A stretch of DNA of 64,000 bases from assembly GCA_016217545.1 (NCBI GenBank), contig JACRHT010000003.1:169501-233500 (forward strand), read 5' to 3'. The stretch comes from Opitutia bacterium. Its GTDB lineage: Bacteria; Verrucomicrobiota; Verrucomicrobiia; Opitutales; Opitutaceae. The position numbers were made by a program, and so were the translations under genes. This document shows, piece by piece, positions 41,297 to 50,040 of this stretch (position 1 is its first letter; each line of letters begins with the position of its first letter). Below the pieces are notes generated by a model. That model was not told the origin of the DNA and searched no databases. It was given only the letters and a program-made list of their open reading frames with translations.

Positions 41297-42604
41297 CTAC
41301 TCGCCCTTCTCTGCGGCCAACTCCTTGGGAATCTCCACCAGATGGCCGGTCAATTTCGCGAGCAGTTCCCAGATCTTCCGGCCGGTCGCGTGCTGGGTGA
41401 CCATGAATCCCTCTTGATTGATGACCCAAACGCGCGGAATCGAATCCACGCCGAAGCGCTGCCCGATCTCGTTTTTGCGGCCCTTGCCGTCGTAAAACTG
41501 AGGCCACGTCATGCCCAACTTCTTCGTCGCCTCGATGAACTGCTCCCGCGTGCGATCCGCCGGGTTGCGCGGAGCACCTTCTTTCGGCGCCTGGTCAAAC
41601 GAGATCCCCACCATTTCCACGCCGAACGGCTTGAAAGCCGCGTAGGCCGCCTTCGTGTTCGGCAACTCCTGCAAACAAGGGCCGCACCACGTCGCCCAGA
41701 AATCGACGATGACCACCTTGCCGCGCAATTTCGCGAGATCGAACTCCTGGCCATCGACCGCCACGAACTTGAGGTCCACCGGCTTTCGGCTCGCTGCGAT
41801 CGCGTTCAACTTGCCGCGCGCCATCTCCGCCAGAGCCGGACTGGAGGACGCCGCGAGCTGGTTTAGATAAACATCAGCCTGCTCCGGACGCTGCTGCACC
41901 AGAACCTCGACATACTGGCTCTCGTAGGAAACGAGTTCGGGAGTCCCCGGCTCGCGACGGGCGGCCTCGTCGATCGCCTGCCGCCAGCGAGCGAGCGCCG
42001 CGTCAGTCTGCGCGGGAAATTGCTCGATCAAGAAGGTCGCATACTGGTGCTCCAGCATCACCACCATCGCCGAAGTCTGCGCCCGGCGCGCGAAGCGATC
42101 CAAGGCCTCACGCCAAATCGCCGGAGCAAATTTTCCCGTCCGCTGCGCCTCCTTGTAAACGGCGACGCGCGCGTGCACGACCTGCATCATCGCGAACTCT
42201 TCCACCTGTTCGGCCGGCACTCCGGGCGTTTCCAGAATTTGCCGCTCACAGTCTTTGCGCAGGGCGTTCCACGCCAGCTGGTCCGCCGCGGCGGTCGGTC
42301 CCTCGAATCGAGGTTCGCTGAACACGATTTTCTGCATCGCTTCCCAGCGACGGACATCGGCCGGGAAATTCGCGATGAAATCGGCCGCCGCCACCGCGAT
42401 GGCCCCGTTGGTCTGCAGACGCGCAGCCTCTCGCGCCGCCCGCTGTTCCTCCGTCTGCTGCGGCAGGCTCGTCCACTCGAACTGAGTGGCTTCAACGTTT
42501 TTGAGTTTCGTGTAGGCAGCGTCGGCCGCCGCCGGGGTCTCACCACGCGCCACGCCGGACAGGAGCGCGACGGCGCACGCGATCGCTAAGCTGTATTTTT
42601 TCAT
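41297..42604 (-). CDS. TlpA/ResA-like secreted thioredoxin, C-terminal redox domain
   Basis: The 435-aa protein starts at ATG 42604 with GGAG eight bases upstream, and has a signal peptide to about residue 21. Residues 25-270 are a helical, TPR-like domain. Residues about 275-430 form an AhpC/TSA-thioredoxin fold with redox motif WATWCGPCLQELP (Cys307 and Cys310) and the cis-Pro segment FGVDSIPRVWVINQ. It probably reduces or isomerises disulfides in the periplasm. It is the last intact gene of the sigma-FecR-TonB-TlpA-TlpA operon. A perfect stem-loop (42620-42650) lies just before its start. It contains no CxxCH, so it is not a cytochrome maturation enzyme with heme. Confidence 0.9.
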   Translation of the reverse strand: MKKYSLAIACAVALLSGVARGETPAAADAAYTKLKNVEATQFEWTSLPQQTEEQRAAREAARLQTNGAIAVAAADFIANFPADVRRWEAMQKIVFSEPRFEGPTAAADQLAWNALRKDCERQILETPGVPAEQVEEFAMMQVVHARVAVYKEAQRTGKFAPAIWREALDRFARRAQTSAMVVMLEHQYATFLIEQFPAQTDAALARWRQAIDEAARREPGTPELVSYESQYVEVLVQQRPEQADVYLNQLAASSSPALAEMARGKLNAIAASRKPVDLKFVAVDGQEFDLAKLRGKVVIVDFWATWCGPCLQELPNTKAAYAAFKPFGVEMVGISFDQAPKEGAPRNPADRTREQFIEATKKLGMTWPQFYDGKGRKNEIGQRFGVDSIPRVWVINQEGFMVTQHATGRKIWELLAKLTGHLVEIPKELAAEKGE

Positions 42605-42619
42605 GAAGATCTCCGCAGG

Positions 42620-42650
42620 GCGGAGCGCGCGGAAGTTGAGCGCGCTCCGC
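42620..42650 (-). promoter_or_regulatory. intercistronic stem-loop before a TlpA-like gene
   Basis: A perfect 11-bp stem (42620-42630 with 42640-42650, 9-nt loop) lies between the two TlpA-like genes of the operon, 16 bases upstream of the ribosome-binding region of the second. No T-run follows, so it is more likely an mRNA-stability or processing structure than a terminator. Confidence 0.7.
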
Positions 42651-42690
42651 ATGAATGATTTTCTCGCGCGCTTCGGCGCGACGGGAACGG

Positions 42691-43788
42691 TTAGTTCGCT
42701 GATTTGCGGCGGACCGCCTCTTGGTATTTGGCGAGGTCCGCGTCCACCTGATCCAGCAGCTGTTGTCCGACTTTGTTCGGCAGGTCGTGGAGGTAATCGC
42801 GGAATTTCGCCTGATATTCCGCCGCTTGAGCGGCCTCGCCGAGGCGCCAGGCGCCTTGGGCCAACGCAAAGAAGACGTTGCCTTTGGCGTCGGCTTTCAG
42901 GTTTTCCAGCGCGTAAGCATACATCTCCTTCGGCAGCTCATCGGTTTCCAGCAGCACGCTGAGGTAAGCCTGCACGGTGGTGCGCTGCAAAAGATCGGAC
43001 GGATCACGCTGCGATTTCTCCACCGCGGCCTGCGCCTCGGCGAAAGCCTGCTTCGCATCGAATTTCACCAAGGAGCGGAAACGCATCGCGGGCATCTTGG
43101 CCGCGAAGGTCGGGTATTCGGCCCAGACGTCCATGGCCTTGCGCCAGTCCTTCGCCTGCATCGCCTCACCATACTTCTCCATCACCTTCAGCATGGTTTC
43201 CTGGTTGCCGGGATCGCCGGCGAAGTCGGCCGCGGATTTGGCGTAGTCGAATTCCCCCGCCAGCAATTCCTTCACGACGCGGTCGAGCTCGAACGGCATC
43301 CCACTGCTGATCCACGCAATCTTCCCCGCAGCATCGACCACGATCGACGTCGGAATTCCCGCCGCTTTGGTCGGGTTAAACCAGTTTTTGAGCAGGTCGT
43401 CATCGGCGGTGTCGCGGCAGATCGGGTAATCGGCGTCCTTGCCCATTTGCGCGATCACCTTGTCGACGGCGCGGTCCGCCTCCGGGCCGGGCAGCCGTTC
43501 GAAGAGATCGACTCCGATCACGGTCAGCTTGCCCTTGTATTCGTGCGCGAGCTTGGTGAGGTGCGGCATCGCGGCGCGGCAGGGCGAGCACCAGGTCGCC
43601 CAGAATTCGATGATGTAGATCTGACCCGATTCGAGGCGGGTGATCGGACCGTGTTTCACCCAGCGCCCGGCTTTGAACTCAGGCGCGGGCTGGCCGATTT
43701 TGAACGCCGCTTCCTCAGCGGAAACAGAGGAGACGACGGCGAGAAGCAGCGCGCTCAACACGAGCGAGCGCAGAGAGGGGAGTTTCAT
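42691..43788 (-). CDS. TlpA-like secreted thioredoxin, N-terminal redox domain
   Basis: The 365-aa protein has a signal peptide ending near SVSAE (about residue 25). An N-terminal thioredoxin-type domain covers about 28-165, with IGQPAPEFKAGRWV, then IYIIEFWATWCSPCRAAMPHL (Cys67 and Cys70) and the cis-Pro segment AAGIPTSIVVD. A helical, TPR-like C-terminal domain covers about 195-360. The domain order is the reverse of the next gene's. It lies 41 bases behind the TonB receptor gene, so it is expressed with it. It is probably a thiol-disulfide protein acting with the receptor's substrate. Confidence 0.9.
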   Translation of the reverse strand: MKLPSLRSLVLSALLLAVVSSVSAEEAAFKIGQPAPEFKAGRWVKHGPITRLESGQIYIIEFWATWCSPCRAAMPHLTKLAHEYKGKLTVIGVDLFERLPGPEADRAVDKVIAQMGKDADYPICRDTADDDLLKNWFNPTKAAGIPTSIVVDAAGKIAWISSGMPFELDRVVKELLAGEFDYAKSAADFAGDPGNQETMLKVMEKYGEAMQAKDWRKAMDVWAEYPTFAAKMPAMRFRSLVKFDAKQAFAEAQAAVEKSQRDPSDLLQRTTVQAYLSVLLETDELPKEMYAYALENLKADAKGNVFFALAQGAWRLGEAAQAAEYQAKFRDYLHDLPNKVGQQLLDQVDADLAKYQEAVRRKSAN

Positions 43789-43829
43789 AGGTGAGCCTTT
43801 CGATTCCGAGCCGGCGAGAGCGACGTCGC

Positions 43830-46800
43830 TCAGAATTGCCGCGTGATGTTGATCGCGTAGTGCTGTTGACGTTGCTCGATCGTGCCGAAGCGGAACGTGC
43901 CATCCGCGAGCGGAGGGTCTTGGTCAAAGACGTTGAAGACGGTGAATCTCACGCGCGTGTCCTTGAGCAACACACGAGCCCAACGCTGTTGGATAGCCTT
44001 CGACCGCCCAAAATCGTAGCCGAACTGCAAATCCCAGCGGATGCTGGAGCCGATGACCGTGGTGCTCGCCAGGCTCTCGTTGAACGAACTGTTGTAGGTC
44101 GCGAGCGTTCCGATCTCCATCGCGCCGGTGCTCCAGAAGAGCGAGCCGGACAGTTGCCACGGGAGATTGCTCGTGCCGGTTTGAGAAGGCGTGATGGGCC
44201 CGTTCGGTCCGCGGACGCGCATTTCATTCTTATCCGTCCGCGCCACATCCACGCGCGCATCGAGGCGCCCCTTGGCGGTCGGCAGGTTGTAGCGCAGGCC
44301 GGCATCCCAACCCGCGTGTTTGGACGCGCTCACATTCATCCAGCTCTGCACCCACTCGACGATCCGTCCCGGCGTGGTGCCGGACGAAGGCGCGCGAATC
44401 ATGAACTCGGGGTAGAGCGTCGCGATTTCCGTGAAACTAAAAATGCTGTTCATCTGGACAATCCGACTGGAGTAGTCGGTCTCCCAGCGGGTGCCTTGGA
44501 CCGACAGGCCGGGAACTCCCGGCACATCCAAGGTCAACGAGAAGGTGTTACTCTTGAAGACCTCGGGATCGATGTTCGGATTGCCGGAAATGGTGGACGT
44601 GAACGGAAGCGTGATGGGCTCGTTGTTGCGCAACGGATCCGTGAACGTCGGGGGAATCCGCGTCAGATTCGAGCGGGACGCGACGCGACGCTCACTGAAG
44701 AGCGGGGGCACGCGATACCCTTCGGAGCGGGTCACGCGCAGCGAAAGCCAGGAGATCGGCTGCGCGAGCACGCTGAAGGTCGGGTTGGTCGTCGACGGAA
44801 AATCCGAATAGCGGTCGTGGCGCGCGGCGACTGACGCGTCCAAGCGGTAAAGCAGCGGGATCTTTTGCAGCGGCGAAATCACCGGAGCCCTGACTTCAGC
44901 CGCAAAGCCATACGAACGCCGGCTCGCGGAGGGCACGAGCGCGCTCGTGCTCTCCAATTCGTCGTGCGTCGATTCCGCGGTGAGGGCCATTCTCACATCG
45001 CCGGCCGGCAGCTTCCAAACCTTGCCGTCCGCGCTGGCGGAAAAGAGGAGGACTTTCGGCCGCTCTTGCGTGACGGCCTGCGGTCCGGCCACCGCGCGGA
45101 AGACATCCTGCAGTGCGATCGCGCGGCGAGTGCTGTCATACAACAGCGTCGGAGGAGTGCCGGCGTTGAGCAGCGGCTGGACTCGCGCCTGCTCGAGCAC
45201 GCCGGTGCCGTTGTCCGGCACGGATTGCGATTTATCCAGTGTCGCGCTCACGTCGTAGCGCCATTCGTTCGCCAGCTCCCCGCGGAAGCCGATGGTTCCG
45301 CTGAACGCTTTGCGCGTCACCTTGAAGTCGGACAGGTTGTCGAAAAATGTTTTGTGCAGGATGATGGGGACACCGAAGGGATTGCCCGGATAGTTTGCCG
45401 GCAGCGTCAACCCGAAGGCGAAGCCCACGTTGAAACCGGTCGGGCCCGTGTCGTTGAAGTAGAGGCCCTCGGTGTTGTAAGGATCGCCATAGCCCACGTT
45501 CTCGCTCTCGACGTAACGCCCTTGGGCGTAAACGGAGAAGACCTTGTTAAAGGTATACTCGCCGCCGAAGAGCACCGAATTCTGCTCGAAGCGCGGGCTC
45601 GCGTAGATGGAAGCCGCATCAAAGCGCTCGCCCCAAGCGGTCGCATCGTCCGTTGAAAACGGATCCCACGAAGCGCCGCCGGCTGCCGCATAGGCATTGG
45701 CATAGTCGGTCGCGGTGAGACCGGTTCCGGATGAGTTCGCCGGGATCGGCACCATCGGCGTGGCCAAGCCGGGAAGATTCAAACCACTCTCCGTCTCGAT
45801 CCAGCCCGGCACGACGCGAATGGAGTCGCTGCGGTTATCGACTCCGCCAAACGCGCGGCGATCGTTCGTGAAGATCGTGGCCGTGTCGCGCGCGGCCAGA
45901 GGCGTGCTCCGCTCATGCGACAACGTCACCCGCGCATTCCAGTTGGCGCGCGAGACGCTGTGGGTGAGCGAATAGCTCTGAATCGAGGCGTCCTTCCGGA
46001 ACGTGTTGTCATAGTTGATCTGAACTTCCGTCCCATTGTAGTCCTTCCGCGTGATGATATTGATCACGCCGGCGACCGCATCGGCGCCGTAGATCGCGCT
46101 CGCTCCGTCCAACATCACCTCGATCCGGTCCACGGCCGAGAGCGGGATGCCGCCGATGTCGTAGCGATCGTTGATCGTGACCTGGCTGCCTTTGGTCACT
46201 CGTCTGCCGTCTACGAGGATCAGCGTGCTCGCGCCCTGAAAGCCGCGGAGGTTCGCGGACACCGCATAGTCGCCCGCGAGAGGGCTCGGTGAGCCCGCGT
46301 TGTTGCCCATGCCATTGCTGGCGCTGCTAATCTGCGGAATCACCCGGAATACATCGCCCAAATTGGCCGCGCCCGTCCGCTGGATCGCCCGGCGATCGAG
46401 GGTGAAGACCGGCTGCATCGTCTGCTCGCCGACCAACGTGCGAATCCGCGATCCCGTGACCTTGAAAGCGTCCAGCTGGACAGTCCCGTCCTTGACCGTC
46501 GCGCTGGAATTGCCGGCCCCGCCGCCCGCCGCCGCCGCGTCAGCGGGGCGGCTTGAGACTTTTTTTGCTTCCACGGTCGGCTCGCGACGGACAGCGATGG
46601 CACCGGTTTTCGCATCGGTGGTGGCGACGAGACCAGTGCCGGCGAGGAGCAAATCGAGCGCCTGCGCCGCAGTCAGCTCACCCTGAACGTCCGGAGTTTT
46701 CACGCCGTTGACGGTGGCGGGCGCAAAGACGATCTCGCGACCGGCCTGCTGGGCGAACTGCTTGAGGCTTTGGGCGGCATCGCCAGCGGGGATGCTGAAC

Positions 46801-46901
46801 GTGCGCGCGGCTTCCGCCGCCACGAGTGAAACGGCGAAGACGCAGCCGAGCGCGACGATTGCGAGCGCCCGGCGGATGAGGGGTAACGAGAGGTTCATCA
46901 A
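43830..46901 (-). CDS. TonB-dependent receptor with STN signalling domain (copy 1)
   Basis: The 1023-aa protein has a signal peptide to about residue 30. The STN domain covers about 32-110 (RTFSIPAGDAAQSLKQFAQQAGREIVFAP and LDLLLAGTGLVATTDAKTGAIAVR) and a linker about 110-145. The TonB/plug region begins with VQLDAFKVTGSRIRTLVGEQTMQPVFTLDR and holds the plug motif GASTLILVDGRRV and IEVMLDGASAIYGADAVAGVINIITRKDYNG. A beta-barrel ends in the aromatic residue YAINITRQF. STN receptors signal to a FecR protein, and the FecR and sigma genes lie directly upstream in the same operon. The ligand is unknown. Confidence 0.94.
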   Translation of the reverse strand: MMNLSLPLIRRALAIVALGCVFAVSLVAAEAARTFSIPAGDAAQSLKQFAQQAGREIVFAPATVNGVKTPDVQGELTAAQALDLLLAGTGLVATTDAKTGAIAVRREPTVEAKKVSSRPADAAAAGGGAGNSSATVKDGTVQLDAFKVTGSRIRTLVGEQTMQPVFTLDRRAIQRTGAANLGDVFRVIPQISSASNGMGNNAGSPSPLAGDYAVSANLRGFQGASTLILVDGRRVTKGSQVTINDRYDIGGIPLSAVDRIEVMLDGASAIYGADAVAGVINIITRKDYNGTEVQINYDNTFRKDASIQSYSLTHSVSRANWNARVTLSHERSTPLAARDTATIFTNDRRAFGGVDNRSDSIRVVPGWIETESGLNLPGLATPMVPIPANSSGTGLTATDYANAYAAAGGASWDPFSTDDATAWGERFDAASIYASPRFEQNSVLFGGEYTFNKVFSVYAQGRYVESENVGYGDPYNTEGLYFNDTGPTGFNVGFAFGLTLPANYPGNPFGVPIILHKTFFDNLSDFKVTRKAFSGTIGFRGELANEWRYDVSATLDKSQSVPDNGTGVLEQARVQPLLNAGTPPTLLYDSTRRAIALQDVFRAVAGPQAVTQERPKVLLFSASADGKVWKLPAGDVRMALTAESTHDELESTSALVPSASRRSYGFAAEVRAPVISPLQKIPLLYRLDASVAARHDRYSDFPSTTNPTFSVLAQPISWLSLRVTRSEGYRVPPLFSERRVASRSNLTRIPPTFTDPLRNNEPITLPFTSTISGNPNIDPEVFKSNTFSLTLDVPGVPGLSVQGTRWETDYSSRIVQMNSIFSFTEIATLYPEFMIRAPSSGTTPGRIVEWVQSWMNVSASKHAGWDAGLRYNLPTAKGRLDARVDVARTDKNEMRVRGPNGPITPSQTGTSNLPWQLSGSLFWSTGAMEIGTLATYNSSFNESLASTTVIGSSIRWDLQFGYDFGRSKAIQQRWARVLLKDTRVRFTVFNVFDQDPPLADGTFRFGTIEQRQQHYAINITRQF

Positions 46902-46973
46902 GGTGTGCGGGTTCGCAGACCAAGACCCTTCACGCGGCGCTTTCCATGAAGCGAAAAAATCTATGACCCGCGC

Positions 46974-48008
46974 TCACTGGCGGCTCAGGGCGATCTCCGT
47001 CTCGCCACGCCAGTCGGCGCGCATGCCGAAATCGGACTCCATGAGGCGGACGAACGCTTCGACGTTGTCCGAGCGAAAGGTGACCGTGAGGCGGAGCGCG
47101 CGCAGCGAGGGATCGGCCAGGACGAGCTGCACCGGATTGCGACGGTTGAACTCGGCGACGATGTCCGCGAGCGGCTGATCGGTGAAGTCGAGCAGCCGCG
47201 GCTGCCACGCGAGCGCGCGCTCCCGCTCGGCCGCGTCCACGCGCAGAACCTGCGGCGCGGCCGCGGACGGCTCGAGCGAGACGACCGTGCGCTGGCCTTC
47301 CTCCACGAGCGGCGGAGTCGTGCGCACCGCCGCTGCGGCGGGCGGCGGCGTGACCTCGACCTTGCCCTCGGTGACGAGGACCTCGACCGCTTTCGGGTCG
47401 AGGCGGACGTTGAATTCGGTGCCGACGGCGCGAACGTTGACGCCGGCGGCTTGGACGATGAACGGGCGCAGCGGATTCTTCGCGACGGCGAAGTTCGCTT
47501 CGCCGCGCACGAGATGCACACGCCGCTCTTCGGGGGCGAAATTCACTTCGAGCACCGCGCCGCGGTTCAGCGAGACGACCGTGCCGTCCTCCAGCGTGCG
47601 TTTCTCGATCGGCGCCGCGAGTGCGTAGGACGGCGCGCGCTCGACCGGCGGCGAAATCATCGAAGCGGCGCGCGGCCACCAGAGGACGGCGGCCAGTGCG
47701 ACGGCCGCGGCGAGCCCGAGCGCCTGCGGCCAGAACCGCAGCACGCGAGCCGCGCGACGGCGCGGCCGCAGCAGATCCGGATCGGGCACGGCGTGAACCG
47801 AATCCTGAATGCCGGTGAGACGATCGAGCTCGTCCCAGCCCCAGCGCGCCGTGGCCAGCGCCTCGCGGTGGCGAGGGTCGGCGGCGAGCCATTGCGTGTA
47901 GGCGTCCTGTTCGGCGGGAGTGAGACCGCGATCGAGACGCAGCACCCATTCGGCGGCGGCGTGGGCGATCGGATCGGAAGCGGAGTGATTGGGGTCGGCG
48001 GGGTTCAT
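46974..48008 (-). CDS. FecR-type anti-sigma factor/sensor (copy 1)
   Basis: The protein is 344 aa from ATG 48008, which overlaps the sigma gene stop by ATGA. A DUF4880-like cytoplasmic domain covers about 12-60 (AAEWVLRLDRGLTPAEQDAYTQWLAADPRHREALA). One TM helix follows at about 92-115. The FecR domain covers about 130-225 (GTVVSLNRGAVLEVNFAPEERRVHLVRGEANFAV and LVTEGKVEVTPP). A C-terminal secretin-like domain (LADIVAEFNRRNPVQLVLAD) completes it. It relays the receptor signal to the sigma factor. Gene order sigma-FecR-TonB is the standard cell-surface signalling unit. Confidence 0.93.
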   Translation of the reverse strand: MNPADPNHSASDPIAHAAAEWVLRLDRGLTPAEQDAYTQWLAADPRHREALATARWGWDELDRLTGIQDSVHAVPDPDLLRPRRRAARVLRFWPQALGLAAAVALAAVLWWPRAASMISPPVERAPSYALAAPIEKRTLEDGTVVSLNRGAVLEVNFAPEERRVHLVRGEANFAVAKNPLRPFIVQAAGVNVRAVGTEFNVRLDPKAVEVLVTEGKVEVTPPPAAAAVRTTPPLVEEGQRTVVSLEPSAAAPQVLRVDAAERERALAWQPRLLDFTDQPLADIVAEFNRRNPVQLVLADPSLRALRLTVTFRSDNVEAFVRLMESDFGMRADWRGETEIALSRQ

Positions 48009-48547
48009 GTTCGCACGGCGCGGTCGTGGCCCCGACGGCGGAAAAATTCGATGCACTTGCGCAGGCCGATGGCGCCCTGCGCCTCGACGGTGTTTTCGGT
48101 GATGCCGAGGCGCTCGGCGGTCTCGCGCTGCGAAAGGCCGTAGATTTTGCGGAGCGTCACCACTTGGCGGCAGCGATCCGGCAGGGACTGGATGGCGTCG
48201 ATCAGGACTTGAAAATCCTCGCGTCGCGTCAGCGTCTCCGGCGCGCCGAGGGCATCATCCAAGACACTCAGCGGATCGACTTCCGTGGCCCCGGCAGGGC
48301 GCTCGTAGCCTTGATGGCGGAGGTGGTTGAGGGCGAGGTTGCGCGCAGTGACAAAGAGGAACGCCTTCGGATTGGCGATGGGGCCGGAAGCGTGGGCGCG
48401 CATGAGCCGGGCGTAGGCGTCTTGCACGACGTCTTCCACATCGCTCACGTCCGGGAAGCGCGCGCGGACCCACCCGCGGAGTTTGGCGTCGTGAGGAAGG
48501 ACCTCATCGACAAACCAACGCGCTTGTTCTGGATCTTGTGGCGGCAC
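48005..48547 (-). CDS. ECF sigma factor, FecI-like (copy 1)
   Basis: The 180-aa protein has a sigma2 region (about 20-90, ARFPDVSDVEDVVQDAYARLMRAHA then AFLFVTARNLALNHLRHQ), a short linker and sigma4 (about 120-170, IQSLPDRCRQVVTLRKIYGLSQRETAERLGITENTVEAQGAIG). It directs RNA polymerase to the promoter of the receptor operon and possibly to other targets. It is the first gene of the cluster 48547-41116. The region upstream (48548-48700) holds C-rich tracts and a short AT segment but no clear ECF promoter. Confidence 0.94.
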   Translation of the reverse strand: MPPQDPEQARWFVDEVLPHDAKLRGWVRARFPDVSDVEDVVQDAYARLMRAHASGPIANPKAFLFVTARNLALNHLRHQGYERPAGATEVDPLSVLDDALGAPETLTRREDFQVLIDAIQSLPDRCRQVVTLRKIYGLSQRETAERLGITENTVEAQGAIGLRKCIEFFRRRGHDRAVRT

Positions 48548-48700
48548 CGGGAGCGACGCGCGAAAGGCGCGTCAAAGAGCTGAGACACGCCAACCGCTCC
48601 CCTCCCCTAAAGCAATTTTCGAAAAATCAGGAAGGGGCGCGATCAACGGCCGGTCGCCTGGCCCGCCGGCAGGCCAGCTCCCGCGGTGCGGCGCTCGCAC

Positions 48701-49915
48701 TCAGAGCGCCAGCAGGCGCTTCACCTCGGCCTCGAGCTTGTCGCCGCGCGCGTTCGTGCTGGCGAGCTGGCCGTCCCGGCCGACGAGAAACATCGATGGA
48801 ACCGCGCGAATGCCGAAATAGACGCCGAACTCGTTCTGCCAGTATTTGCCGTCGAGGTGTTGCGGCCATGGCATCTTGTGCTCGGCGGTGAACTTCAAGA
48901 GCTTCGTCCGGGCCGCTTCGATCTTGCGCGCAACTTCCTCGGGCAAGTCGGCCTTGGCGTCGGGGGTCCGGGTGCGAAGACGCGGGAGTTCCGCTTCGGT
49001 GACGACGCCGGCGTTCTCGAATGCCACGCCAATGATCTCGAAACCCTGATCGTGATACTTCGCGTAGGTCTCGAGGAGGTGCGGCAGCTCGGCGATGCAG
49101 GGGCCGCACCACGTGGCCCAGAAGTCGATCAACACCACTTTGCCCTTCAGCTTCGCGAGATCCACTTCGCGTCCATCGGCGCTGGTGAATTTGATTTTGC
49201 CCAAGCCCTGACGGACTTTGTCGAGGTCGGCCTTGGCCTCTTTCGCAGTCGCGCTCAGAGTGGCGGACGGGCTTTGCGCCACGCGATCGAGATAAGCGGC
49301 GTAGGCTTCCACGCCGAATCCGGAATAGGGATAAAACACTTCCGACTGGAGCCTCGTGAGCGAGGATTCGTCGAGTCCTTCGGTGGCGAGCTGTTCGATC
49401 TGCCGCTGAATCGCGTCAAGTTCGGCCGCGGTCTCGGCCTTGTCCATCGCCCGCATCACCAGCTCGCGTCCGGCGCGCGCTCGTTGCTCGGTCGTCGCGG
49501 TCTGGTCGGCGCGCACGCGCTCGAGCAAGGCCTTGGTCTCCGCCGCGAACGCACGCTGTTTGTCTTCGTCGAACGTGAGGTAGTCGCGCTTGGCATTCTG
49601 GTCGAACGCGGGATCGATCGCCGTGATGAACATGGCGCCGCGCTTGACCAGTGCGAGTGCCGCCTCGGCATGCTCCGACCCGGTCGGATGTTTCGCGAGA
49701 TAGGCGCGGACCTGCCCGAGAAGCACAACGCTGGCCGCGTCGTAGGTGAGCCAACGTTCGCGGGGGGAGAGCTCGGGCTTTTGCAGCACGGATCGATCGC
49801 TCGACTGTCGCAGGATCTCCTGCAGCTCGGGATCGTTGGTGGCGGGCGCCGATGGCGGCGACGGTTGAGCGAGTGCCGTGACGGCGAGGACGAGGAGACA
49901 GAGGAGTGATTTCAT
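48701..49915 (-). CDS. TlpA/ResA-like secreted thioredoxin (copy of cluster 2)
   Basis: The 404-aa protein has a signal peptide to about residue 17 and a helical domain about 25-240. The thioredoxin fold at about 242-400 has VVLIDFWATWCGPCIAELPHLLETYAKY (Cys270 and Cys273), FGIRAVPSMFLVGRDGQLASTNARG and a short helix at the end. Domain order is like 41297, not 42691. The pseudogene at 41116 derives from a copy of this type. It follows the second TonB receptor, with a hairpin region between (49973-50008), and ends 154 bases before the sigma gene of the next unit. Confidence 0.9.
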   Translation of the reverse strand: MKSLLCLLVLAVTALAQPSPPSAPATNDPELQEILRQSSDRSVLQKPELSPRERWLTYDAASVVLLGQVRAYLAKHPTGSEHAEAALALVKRGAMFITAIDPAFDQNAKRDYLTFDEDKQRAFAAETKALLERVRADQTATTEQRARAGRELVMRAMDKAETAAELDAIQRQIEQLATEGLDESSLTRLQSEVFYPYSGFGVEAYAAYLDRVAQSPSATLSATAKEAKADLDKVRQGLGKIKFTSADGREVDLAKLKGKVVLIDFWATWCGPCIAELPHLLETYAKYHDQGFEIIGVAFENAGVVTEAELPRLRTRTPDAKADLPEEVARKIEAARTKLLKFTAEHKMPWPQHLDGKYWQNEFGVYFGIRAVPSMFLVGRDGQLASTNARGDKLEAEVKRLLAL

Positions 49916-49972
49916 AAAAGTGAGGCGTTGAATCTCAGGAGGCGGCCGCGGTCAGATCGTGCGGCCCCCTTT

Positions 49973-50008
49973 TTCCACGGCCGCGACGCGGACGGCGCGA
50001 CCGTGGAA
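49973..50008 (-). promoter_or_regulatory. intercistronic stem-loop before the second-unit TlpA-like gene
   Basis: A 13-bp stem with one mismatch (49973-49985 with 49996-50008, 10-nt loop) lies between the TonB receptor stop (50041) and the TlpA-like start (49915). Its position is like that of the stem-loop at 42620-42650. On the minus strand an A-run follows, not a T-run, so termination is unlikely. Confidence 0.6.
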
Positions 50009-50040
50009 GAGACGAATCGGAAGCGAACAGCGAAGGCAGA

